A stretch of DNA of 6,238 bases. Source: an uncultured Collinsella sp. (lineage in GTDB: Bacteria > Actinomycetota > Coriobacteriia > Coriobacteriales > Coriobacteriaceae). The notes under the pieces are model-generated. The model did not search any database, was not told the DNA's origin, and was given only the letters and a program-made list of their open reading frames with translations. The stretch is taken from the NCBI GenBank assembly GCA_902388545.1, contig CABMPS010000117.1, forward strand, positions 1 through 6,238. The letters run 5' to 3'. Positions 1-6,206 of this stretch are shown piece by piece; position 1 is the first letter of the stretch, and each line of letters opens with the position of its first letter. The position numbers and the translations under genes were made by a program.

Positions 1-124
1 CGTTGGTGGTATACCAAATGGTCGTGCCATCCTCGGCCGAAAGCTCCAGCTTCGTGCCCTTGGGCACCGTAATGTAGTTCTCCTTGGGCGACCATGCACC
101 AAACGTCGTCGCACCAATCGTCGC
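1..124 (-). other. Chitobiase/beta-hexosaminidase C-terminal-like (Fn3-associated) domain, cut by window edge (residues 2008-2048+)
   Basis: The last visible residues include FGAWSPKENYITVPKGTKLE and LSAEDGTTIWYTTN. The 'v.l.a.dgttIyYTtnGsdP' signature identifies the CHB_HEX_C / Fn3_assoc family of small beta domains. The reading frame remains open at position 1, so this domain and whatever follows (more repeats, and probably an anchor) are missing. In other proteins these domains are accessory, not catalytic. Confidence 0.78.
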
Positions 125-3100
125 CACCGGTCGCACCGGTCGCACTGCCTCGGCAGACACGCGCACGTCGACCTGCTTGGACAGCGCCGTGCCGTCCACC
201 GCCGCCGTCAACGTCGTCAAACCGGGCAGAGCACCATGCAGCACAAACGTCGCCGCGCCATCCTCGCCCGTCACAGCCTGAGCAGCATCAACGGAGCAGA
301 TAGCCGTAGACTCCAGCCCAACACTAGCCTTGGCGCCCGCAAACGGCTTGCCCGCCTTATCGGTCACGTGTGCCACCAGCTCAAAGTCGCCGCCCTCAAG
401 CATGGTCACAGCTTGTTCCACGTTGAGCTTGAGCTTGTCGGCACGAACGCCCACGACAAGCTCGCCACTTGCCCAGCGCGCCATGGCCTTGCCGGCGTAG
501 TTGCGAGCACCGTCGAGCTCAAACGACACCGTCGAGCCCGCCTCACGCGCATCGGCATAGCGAATGCGCAGCACGCGCGACAACGGCTTGCCATTGGGAT
601 CGTCCTGCTTGTCGAGCCACGTATACGTCACGTCGCCCAAGCCCTGCGCGCACAATGCGACCAGGGCATCGTCGCTCGCATCCATATACTGCGTAAACTC
701 AACCTCGACGCAATCGGTATAGGCATGGGCCGAAGCCACCTCGGGCGCCGCCGTCGACACCAAGCCAATGTTCACCTCGGTCTGAATCGGCGGCACGCGC
801 AGCCAAGCCGAACGCGCCTCCTCATACCCGTCCTTGGTCACGCGCACCTGATACCATCCGGTCGGCGTATTCCAGTTGTATGCACCGTCCGCACCCGTTG
901 CAAGCGGATTGTCCTGCTCATACTCCTCGGCATCCCAACGCACTGCATTGGTACCGGCGGCATCGTCGGCGCTCCACAGCTCAACCGTTGCGCCCTCGAC
1001 CGTATTGGACAACAGGCCCTCGTACACCACGCCCGCAGGGTCGGGTGCAGCCTTGGCAGCCACATTGCGATAACGCGCCTCGAAGATCGACTGCATCTTC
1101 TCGTCCGAGATCAAGCCGTCCTTGTTGGCCTTGTAGACCTCGGCATCGGTCAGCTCACCCCAGTTGACCGTAATACGATTCTGGCACGCGCGCTCCACCT
1201 GCTCACAGGCGACATCGTAGGCGCACTCGGCATTGGTCAGCTTAATCGCGCGCTCCGAGCCCACACTCGTCGAAGCCGCGTCATAGGCAGCGCCCACCAC
1301 GGTACCCGCCGAACCGGCCGTCAGCACGCCGGCGATTGTCATAATGGAGCCCACCGCCACATCGGTGCTATCGTGGCAGAGCTGGCGATACAGCAGATCC
1401 TCAAACGCACGCGCCTTCTCCATGGCGTCGCGCAGCGCGTAAATGCACTTCCAGTCGTCCTCGGTCTTCTCGGGCTTGGCAAGCAAGCGCGTATGCTGAA
1501 GCTCATAGCCCTCGCGCTCGCCCTTCACCTTCTGCATACGGACGTTCACGTTCTCCCAGTTCTTGCTGGCATCGTTCACGCCGTAAATGCCGGTAAAGAT
1601 GCCGATGCCCTGGGTCGCCGCGGGAAACGCCTGGCCGGCCGCCTTCCACGCATCGGGCTTAAAGACCTGGCCGAACATCTCACACTCGATCTTGTAGCTT
1701 TTGAGCGAACGGATCGTGCGGATGAGCTTCATGTGGGCGCTGACGTCACCGTTGCGCTTCCAAGCCATAAGCCAACCGCGAATCGTAGAGTTATTGAGGC
1801 TGTGGACTACGTTCCAGTTATCGTACAGATTGTCCAAAATGTCGCATTGCATGGCGATTGAGTTAAACAGCAGCGCCTGGTTCTTGTTGTTATTGGAGTT
1901 CTCGATAAACTCCGACTCAATGTAAGCGGTCTCGTCGCCATCGGGCGCGGCGACCTTAAAGCCCTTGACGGTATCGTCGTCAGCCGCCTTGTAGCTCAGC
2001 GAGCTGCCGAGCGCCTGGCCCAAATCGTTAAACCCGCTCGTCGACTGGCCGTTGTACTCGCTGGCCTTAATGCCCGCACACTTGTTGAGCGCCGCAGCGG
2101 TTGCGTCATTCCAGCTTCCGTATTGGTTGAGCTGGCCGATACCCATCGACTGGCCCACCAGATCCTCGGCCTGCTGGGCAATAAACTCCGCTCGCGACGC
2201 ATGGTCGACAAGTTCCTTGATGGCCGCCGCATCCGCAGCGCTTGCACCCTGAGCCGACGCGAGTTCCTGGTACCAATCCTCACCGGTGCCGTACGCGTCC
2301 TCAAAGATCATCTTGTCCACGTTGACGCCATAGCTGTCGCCCTGCTTGGTCAGCAGCGCCGACGAGCCGCCAACCGCAGCCTTAAGCTCGGCGGCAAACT
2401 GCGCGGCCTCGTCGTTGCCAGCATCATCACCCTCGCCGTCGCTGGCGGCGGGGGCGCGACGAGCCTTGCGGGCAGCTCCACCTTGGGCTTCGTCCTCTTT
2501 ACCGCCCTTCTCTTCCTCGGCAAGCGCATCGGCGACCATCTGGTCAATCGCATCGTTAAAGGCCTCGTCGACATCGTTAAAAGAGTTATCCATCATATAC
2601 TCGTGCCACTGCTGCACGGCATTCGAGAACTCCTGCTGGCGCTCCTCGGCCGCGGCGGAATGCTTTTTGGCCGAAGCGTTGGCGTCAAAACTCAGCATGG
2701 TCATAAGCTGAGCATTGGAGATGCGGTAGGTCTGCGGCATAAAGATCTGCTCAAAGTTTCCGCAGTTCACATAGGTCGAGTCATTCGCCTTGTTAAACTC
2801 GTCGAGCAGCTTAAGGTAACCCTCGTCCACATACTCCGCCACATAGCGCACACGGGTGCCCTCGCGCGACTTTTGAGTCAGAGGAATCGTCACCGTCTTG
2901 CCATCCACGCAGTCCACGTACAGGTCGAGCGTGTCGGCGGCCTCTTCGTTTCCCACCTCAAGCGTGATGTCAAAGGTCCAGTAGGCGTTCTTCTTTTGTG
3001 GCAGATGATGGAAGGTCCACAGGCTCTTGCCGGTGTCCTTGCCGTCCTTGACCAGGTTTTGCGTACCGCCACGATACGTCACATCAAAGTTCCAGACCGA

Positions 3101-6100
3101 AGCACCCGGAACATAGCGCACATAATTGCGAGCCGTTACCTCGGCAGCAGCGGCGGCAACATCGGTCGAGCCCACGCGCGCCTCGAGCGTCACGCGCTCG
3201 GCGGCAAGCGTATCCTGCGGCAGCTCGTATTCAATCTTGGCACGGCCGAGTTTATTGGTCTTGCCGGTGTACTTTGCAGCCGACGAGCCCGTCCCCACGG
3301 TGAGCTGCACGCTCTTGCCCGGCGCCGCATAAACGTAGGCCACATTGCCCAGCAGGCTGTGAACGTCGGTGTTGTCGACCTCGATGCGCGATCCGCTAAC
3401 CTCGAGTGTGGTGCTTCCCAGCGGCAATGTCACCTCGCCCAGCGTAATAAGCGGCGAGATGGCATAGATGCCTGCGGCCTTAGGCTTAAAGCGCACAAAC
3501 ACATCGGCGCCCATGCCCTTCTTCATATTGAGAACGAGGTTATCGCCCTCCCACGTCGCGTCAGTCCACCATGTATGGGAGCTATCGCCGGGGTCGCGAG
3601 AGCCAGCGGACACATCCTCGACGGCATCCTTGGCCAGCGGAATCTCAATCTTGGCAGCCTGGCTGTCCTTGAGCTCGTAATGAATGCGCAGCTCGGTCTC
3701 CACGCCAACGACCGCGGACGAATCAGCGATAACCGAGCCCGCCGTCAGCCCACGCTCGGCACGATACGTCTCCACGTCAAACGTGGGGACGTCGAGCGTC
3801 ACGTCGAGCTGTTTGCCGTCCTCAATCTTCACCTGCTTTTGCGCGATATGCTTACCCACGGTCAGCCCTAGGCGGCTAAACGTGGAATAGCTCGTCGCTT
3901 GGATGTCGTAGCTCGTCTTGTTAAAGGCAACGATGGTGTAAGAACCGGCCTTAAGGCGCGGCGTCTCGGCCTTCATGATAGGCGTGGTGCCATCGTCTTC
4001 GTAACCCATCAGACAGGTGACACCGTCGGCAACTAGCTTGCCGTCGGACGTACGGAACACCAGCACGCGGTTGGCGCCCTGGTAGTCGCCCTTGGTCGTG
4101 ACTGTCGCCGTACCCCAGGGCTTCAAGTCGATATCGACCTTGCCGGCCGAAGGCTTCACCGTCGCCGTCGCCCCACCCAGCCTGAGGCTGTCTTTGGGCT
4201 CGAGCGTTATCTCCAGATCCTGGTCCGCGTCGGCAATGGCCTGCGACACCACAAGTGCTGTGCCCTGGATACGGAAGTCGTTTTCTTTGTCACCCTTGGC
4301 AGGCTTAAGCGTCTTGCCGCCGCTCTTCACCGTCAGATCGATCTTATCGAGACTATCGAGCTCAATGCGTTCGGTCTTATCCTGGCCCACAATCGGTTCA
4401 AGATAGCCCACGTTGAGCTCAATCGCGCGCGAGGCCGGAATCTTGGTAAAGTCCTCCGCCTTAATCTCTCCGATATTCCATGTGCCCGTCATCTGGTCGC
4501 CCGGGCGCGCCAGCACCATGTCATAGTAACCGCTGAGCGAAATGCGCAGGGTGGCTGCTGTCTTGGAGAGAGCGTCCGCTGTAAAGCTGCCGTCATCGCC
4601 AACCGCCAGCGGCGTGGACTGCCCCGCCTGCACGAGTGTAGCCGTCGCGCTCTGGGGAAGTTTGCCCGTCACCTGGGCCGCCTCGCCCATCCACTCAAAC
4701 GTGTAAGCAGGCTTCGAGGAATCGACGGAGTCCTTGCGATCGGCCACGGCATCGGCAAGCTTTTTGACCATCGAGGGGTTGCCAGCCGAATCGGTCGCAT
4801 AGGCATAGATGGTCTGGCCTTCACTAAAGGGAATCGCATACGTTACGCCATCGATTGTCACGCGCTCATTATAGTCGCCCGGATAGCCCGCCTCACCAAA
4901 CTGAAGATCGGGGTTCATCACGCGCAGGGCAACGGCATTATGGTTCGTCTCGTTTCCGTATCTCGTGTTCTCAAAAGCTCCCCACTCTATCATTTCCACG
5001 CTTTTGGGTAGCACAATCTCTTTGCCGGCAATCGCAGGATCAAGAGAGGCGAACGCGAGCGCCCCGATAGATTTGACACCATCGCCAATCGTCACCGACG
5101 ACACAAAGGAGCACCCACAAAATGCATAGTGCCCGATGCGCTCCACCGTGCCCGGCACATTGATCTGCGTAAAGGTGAGTACCGTTGTATCCGAGACATA
5201 GAACTGCGGCACGCCGCAATTGGCGAAGGCACGATAGTCGATAGTCGTAACCGAAGGTGGCAGCGTTGCCACCACATTGTCGTCAAGCTGTTCGCAGCCC
5301 TCAAAGGCCCGCTCGGGAATCGTGGTAAAGGCCGCGTTGTTGGGCCAGGTCACCGTCTGAAGTGTCTTGCTTCCGGTAAACGCATTCCAGCCCAACTCCT
5401 CGACCGAATCGGGCAGTGCGATCTCTTTGATGCTGCTGCCGCCCAAGCCGCCAACCGAGCGGACATGCGAATTCGAAGCGAAGGTGATCGATGTGAGCGC
5501 AGCGCTTCCCATACCCGTAAGGCTTACGACATTTTTGTCGTCGATGGTCGAGGGCACCTCCAACGTGGTAATGCCCGCGTCGCCATACTCGATAGAAATT
5601 TCGTTGGTGAGGCTATCGATCGAGAAGTAGTACTGCGCAGGGGTCTGCTCGCCGGCCACGTAGCCATCGTCGTATTCGTCCTTTACGCCCATGGCGCCCT
5701 TCGAGGTTGCCCAGAGTTCAAGTTCTTCGTTCCAGGTCGCCTCGGTGCCGGAAGCCTCCTCTTGCTTTTGCTGCTCGGCGAGCTCCTTGCCCTCGACAAG
5801 ATCGGTGGCAAGCGTACCCGCAGGTGTGCTCTCGGTCTGTCCGGCACCCGTCAGGCCCGCCGCCGATGCAATCTCGGAGGCCGGGGGCGTAGGGGTGTCA
5901 CCGGTATCGGGCGCTGTGGGGTCGGCAGCGCCGGCATCGGGCGCGTGATCGGCGGCATCGGCATCGGGCGCGGCGTCGGCGGGGTCGGCGGCGTCTACTT
6001 GGTCGACATCCGTCTGCACAAAGGTGCTATCGGTGGTGAGCACCTCAGCAAACGCGCCCACAGGCCACGAGCCCGTCACCATGGTGAGGGTCACCGCGGC

Positions 6101-6145
6101 AATGGTCAGGCGGCGGCAAAGCGCTCGAACAGTAGTCCACCTCAT
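1..6145 (-). CDS. Giant secreted multidomain surface protein (BspA-type LRR, Ig-like domains), 3' end beyond window
   Basis: A single uninterrupted frame of 2048 codons starts at ATG 6143-6145 and leaves the window at position 1, so the C-terminus is missing. Order by residue: signal peptide 1-33; Asp/Ala/Pro/Thr-rich linker about 34-168; BspA-like leucine-rich repeats about 172-450; beta-rich region about 470-1125; mainly helical region about 1126-1697 with no family I recognise; carboxypeptidase-regulatory/Cna-B-like domain about 1703-1797; two Ig-like domains about 1798-1904 and 1905-2000; start of a chitobiase C-terminal-like domain from about 2008. There is no recognisable enzyme active site. 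Such proteins normally sit on the cell surface and bind host or matrix ligands or neighbouring cells; that role is inferred from architecture. The start is fixed by an AAAGGA six bases upstream and an in-frame TGA ten codons upstream (6173-6175). No neighbouring gene is visible, so operon context is unknown. Certain as a gene and as a secreted modular protein; the specific function is unknown. Confidence 0.96.
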   Translation of the reverse strand, partial: MRWTTVRALCRRLTIAAVTLTMVTGSWPVGAFAEVLTTDSTFVQTDVDQVDAADPADAAPDADAADHAPDAGAADPTAPDTGDTPTPPASEIASAAGLTGAGQTESTPAGTLATDLVEGKELAEQQKQEEASGTEATWNEELELWATSKGAMGVKDEYDDGYVAGEQTPAQYYFSIDSLTNEISIEYGDAGITTLEVPSTIDDKNVVSLTGMGSAALTSITFASNSHVRSVGGLGGSSIKEIALPDSVEELGWNAFTGSKTLQTVTWPNNAAFTTIPERAFEGCEQLDDNVVATLPPSVTTIDYRAFANCGVPQFYVSDTTVLTFTQINVPGTVERIGHYAFCGCSFVSSVTIGDGVKSIGALAFASLDPAIAGKEIVLPKSVEMIEWGAFENTRYGNETNHNAVALRVMNPDLQFGEAGYPGDYNERVTIDGVTYAIPFSEGQTIYAYATDSAGNPSMVKKLADAVADRKDSVDSSKPAYTFEWMGEAAQVTGKLPQSATATLVQAGQSTPLAVGDDGSFTADALSKTAATLRISLSGYYDMVLARPGDQMTGTWNIGEIKAEDFTKIPASRAIELNVGYLEPIVGQDKTERIELDSLDKIDLTVKSGGKTLKPAKGDKENDFRIQGTALVVSQAIADADQDLEITLEPKDSLRLGGATATVKPSAGKVDIDLKPWGTATVTTKGDYQGANRVLVFRTSDGKLVADGVTCLMGYEDDGTTPIMKAETPRLKAGSYTIVAFNKTSYDIQATSYSTFSRLGLTVGKHIAQKQVKIEDGKQLDVTLDVPTFDVETYRAERGLTAGSVIADSSAVVGVETELRIHYELKDSQAAKIEIPLAKDAVEDVSAGSRDPGDSSHTWWTDATWEGDNLVLNMKKGMGADVFVRFKPKAAGIYAISPLITLGEVTLPLGSTTLEVSGSRIEVDNTDVHSLLGNVAYVYAAPGKSVQLTVGTGSSAAKYTGKTNKLGRAKIEYELPQDTLAAERVTLEARVGSTDVAAAAAEVTARNYVRYVPGASVWNFDVTYRGGTQNLVKDGKDTGKSLWTFHHLPQKKNAYWTFDITLEVGNEEAADTLDLYVDCVDGKTVTIPLTQKSREGTRVRYVAEYVDEGYLKLLDEFNKANDSTYVNCGNFEQIFMPQTYRISNAQLMTMLSFDANASAKKHSAAAEERQQEFSNAVQQWHEYMMDNSFNDVDEAFNDAIDQMVADALAEEEKGGKEDEAQGGAARKARRAPAASDGEGDDAGNDEAAQFAAELKAAVGGSSALLTKQGDSYGVNVDKMIFEDAYGTGEDWYQELASAQGASAADAAAIKELVDHASRAEFIAQQAEDLVGQSMGIGQLNQYGSWNDATAAALNKCAGIKASEYNGQSTSGFNDLGQALGSSLSYKAADDDTVKGFKVAAPDGDETAYIESEFIENSNNNKNQALLFNSIAMQCDILDNLYDNWNVVHSLNNSTIRGWLMAWKRNGDVSAHMKLIRTIRSLKSYKIECEMFGQVFKPDAWKAAGQAFPAATQGIGIFTGIYGVNDASKNWENVNVRMQKVKGEREGYELQHTRLLAKPEKTEDDWKCIYALRDAMEKARAFEDLLYRQLCHDSTDVAVGSIMTIAGVLTAGSAGTVVGAAYDAASTSVGSERAIKLTNAECAYDVACEQVERACQNRITVNWGELTDAEVYKANKDGLISDEKMQSIFEARYRNVAAKAAPDPAGVVYEGLLSNTVEGATVELWSADDAAGTNAVRWDAEEYEQDNPLATGADGAYNWNTPTGWYQVRVTKDGYEEARSAWLRVPPIQTEVNIGLVSTAAPEVASAHAYTDCVEVEFTQYMDASDDALVALCAQGLGDVTYTWLDKQDDPNGKPLSRVLRIRYADAREAGSTVSFELDGARNYAGKAMARWASGELVVGVRADKLKLNVEQAVTMLEGGDFELVAHVTDKAGKPFAGAKASVGLESTAICSVDAAQAVTGEDGAATFVLHGALPGLTTLTAAVDGTALSKQVDVRVSAEAVRPVRPVATIGATTFGAWSPKENYITVPKGTKLELSAEDGTTIWYTTN
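146..433 (-). other. Invasin/intimin-like Ig domain, Big_1 type (residues 1905-2000)
   Basis: The readable pattern is FELVAHVTDKAGKPFAGAKA, then TGEDGAATFVLHGALPGLTT, then LTAAVDGT. It matches the Big_1 consensus 'v.atVtDa.GnPv.Ga.V......tgtdGtAtf.L.s...G..tvtA'. A short VRPVRPVA hinge follows at 2001-2008. Likely an extension or ligand-presenting module of the C-terminal stalk. Confidence 0.75.
434..754 (-). other. Bacterial Ig-like domain, SbsA/Big_5 type (residues 1798-1904)
   Basis: The segment opens with APEVASAHAYTDCVEVEFTQ followed by YMDAS, matching the 'P.V.sv......i.v.Fs..Md.ss' opening of SbsA-type Ig-like (Big_5) domains. It continues with VLRIRYADAREAGSTVSFEL and ARNYAGKAM, the 'l.a.t.Y.v.v...v.d.aG' end of that fold. 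These domains are structural spacers in surface-layer and adhesin-like proteins. The family call rests on pattern recognition only. Confidence 0.65.
755..1039 (-). other. Carboxypeptidase-regulatory / Cna-B-like domain (residues 1703-1797)
   Basis: The segment begins GVVYEGLLSNTVEGATVELW and continues through RWDAEEYEQDNPLATGADG, AYNWNTPTGWYQVRVTKDGY and WLRVPPIQTEVNIGL. The pattern of 'v.G.vye...sn.veGatV.l', 'p..Td.dG.y.W..p.G.y.v...k.GYe' and a closing 'VPP...eVNI' is that of a beta-sandwich carboxypeptidase-regulatory-like or Cna-B-like domain found in many Gram-positive surface proteins. It joins the helical region to the Ig-like tail and probably serves as a rigid spacer. Confidence 0.75.
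1055..2770 (-). other. Large unassigned helical region (residues 1126-1697)
   Basis: From about residue 1126 the composition changes from beta-type to helix-type: rich in Ala, Glu, Gln, Lys, Met and Asn, with heptad-like stretches such as SAAAEERQQEFSNAVQQWHE (about 1162-1182), NDAIDQMVADALAEEE, IKELVDHASRAEFIAQQAED (1309-1328), MKLIRTIRSLKSYKIECEMF and LRDAMEKARAFEDLLYRQLC (about 1571-1590). An acidic linker with a basic cluster splits it at 1209-1249, and a glycine-rich hydrophobic stretch lies at 1595-1625. I recognise no family, catalytic motif or toxin signature. It could be an extended stalk, a helical binding domain or a membrane-interacting domain. Confidence 0.6.
2399..2521 (-). other. 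Acidic low-complexity linker with basic RKARR cluster (residues 1209-1249)
   Basis: Residues 1209-1249 are almost all Glu, Asp, Gly, Ala and Lys, and look disordered. In the middle sits ARKARRAPA (basic residues R1226, K1227, R1229, R1230). The segment separates two helical parts of the protein. An exposed multibasic patch inside a disordered linker is a plausible site for trypsin-like processing, but nothing in the window proves cleavage. Confidence 0.6.
2771..4738 (-). other. Beta-rich region with regulatory-like and Ig-like segments (residues 470-1125)
   Basis: This stretch alternates hydrophobic and Thr/Val/Lys/Asp residues as expected for stacked beta-sandwiches. Residues about 480-548 resemble a carboxypeptidase-regulatory-like fold (VTGKLP..A...L.....DDGSFTADAL.........SGYYDMVL). 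Residues about 668-790 hold a similar unit (ATVTTKGDYQGANRVLVF, then LKAGSYTIVAFNKTSYDI). Residues about 789-925 look like a surface-protein beta-domain with IEIPLAKDAV and AGIYAISPLI. Residues about 931-1008 look Ig/invasin-like (VYAAPGKSVQLTV, then NKLGRAKIEYELP). Residues about 1013-1100 form a Trp-rich domain (VWNFDVTYRGG, YWTFDITLEVGNEEAADTL, LYVDCVDGKTVTIPL). Exact boundaries and family names are not certain from reading alone. Confidence 0.6.
4790..5632 (-). other. BspA-type leucine-rich repeat domain (LRR_5-like, residues 172-452)
   Basis: Several divergent copies of the BspA/LRR_5 pattern (I..I.LP.SV..IG..AF.GC..L..V.IP) are readable: IKEIALPDSVEELGWNAF at 239-256, TIPERAFEGCEQL at 275-287, PPSVTTIDYRAFANC at about 296-310, VPGTVERIGHYAFCGC at 330-345, VTIGDGVKSIGALAF, and EIVLPKSVEMIEWGAF. 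The domain ends with a TIYAYATDSAGNPSMVKK-type segment, resembling the last strand of many BspA-like LRR domains. In known relatives (BspA of Tannerella forsythia and similar proteins) such domains bind fibronectin or fibrinogen or promote coaggregation; whether this one does is not visible. Cysteines recur at the AF.GC position of the repeat. Confidence 0.87.
5642..6046 (-). other. Asp/Ala/Pro/Thr-rich low-complexity linker (residues 34-168)
   Basis: After the signal peptide the protein enters a disordered-looking acidic stretch. Residues about 48-83 are built from short Asp-Ala and Pro-Asp-Ala units, followed by Thr/Pro and Gly/Thr-rich sequence, then a Glu/Gln/Lys-rich stretch at about 118-130. 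At DNA level the unit appears as repeated gcatcggc/gtcggcg words on the plus strand at about 5897-6004. It probably acts as a flexible spacer between the mature N-terminus and the leucine-rich repeats. Repeats of this kind often vary in copy number between strains. Confidence 0.75.
6047..6145 (-). other. Sec signal peptide (residues 1-33)
   Basis: The N-terminus has a basic n-region with R2, R7, R11 and R12, then a hydrophobic core from L13 to about V23 (LTIAAVTLTMV), a polar turn with G25-S26 and P28, and an Ala-Phe-Ala motif ending at A33 followed by Glu. This is a classical signal peptidase I site, giving predicted cleavage between A33 and E34. The only cysteine, C10, lies before the hydrophobic core, so this is not a lipoprotein signal. 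I see no YSIRK or KxYKxGKxW motif. Confidence 0.88.
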
Positions 6146-6151
6146 GGTCGT

Positions 6152-6157
6152 TCCTTT
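6152..6157 (-). promoter_or_regulatory. Shine-Dalgarno site AAAGGA for the large surface-protein gene
   Basis: Read on the minus strand, AAGAAAGGAACGACC leads straight into the ATG, leaving six bases between AGGA and the start codon, which is good spacing. An in-frame TGA at 6173-6175 lies ten codons upstream. The only other in-frame start-like codon after it, TTG at 6167-6169, has no visible Shine-Dalgarno. This decides the start at 6145. Confidence 0.85.
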
Positions 6158-6206
6158 CTTGCAAACCAAAAGTCATCCAGCGTAATCGTCGTCCAAAAAC
6201 AAAGCG

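Noticed and set aside
1097..1132. EF-hand or dockerin-like calcium loop (KANKDGLISDEK, residues 1672-1683)
   Set aside because: The N.DG.IS core is similar, but position 1 is Lys instead of Asp and position 12 is Lys instead of Glu, and there is no second loop nearby. Calcium binding cannot be supported.
236..1861. Plus-strand open frame of 541 codons
   Set aside because: It is the exact in-register antisense of the minus-strand gene (first base against third base). In that register a stop needs a TTA, CTA or TCA codon in the real gene, and these are rare here; this frame ends at a TCA serine codon. The product is rich in His, Arg, Leu and Ala with no domain pattern.
2123..3871. Plus-strand open frame of 582 codons
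   Set aside because: Same antisense register as the frame at 236-1861. It ends where the real protein uses a CTA leucine codon. The opposite strand encodes recognisable beta domains, so this is a shadow of codon bias.
6116..6118. Lipoprotein signal based on C10
   Set aside because: The cysteine lies before the hydrophobic core and is followed by Arg-Arg, so it is not a lipobox. A signal peptidase I site (Ala-Phe-Ala) is present at the end of the core.
6157..6200. Promoter with TTGGAC as -35 close to the start codon
   Set aside because: The hexamer 17 bases downstream (ACTTTT) is a poor -10, and transcription would begin almost on the ribosome binding site.
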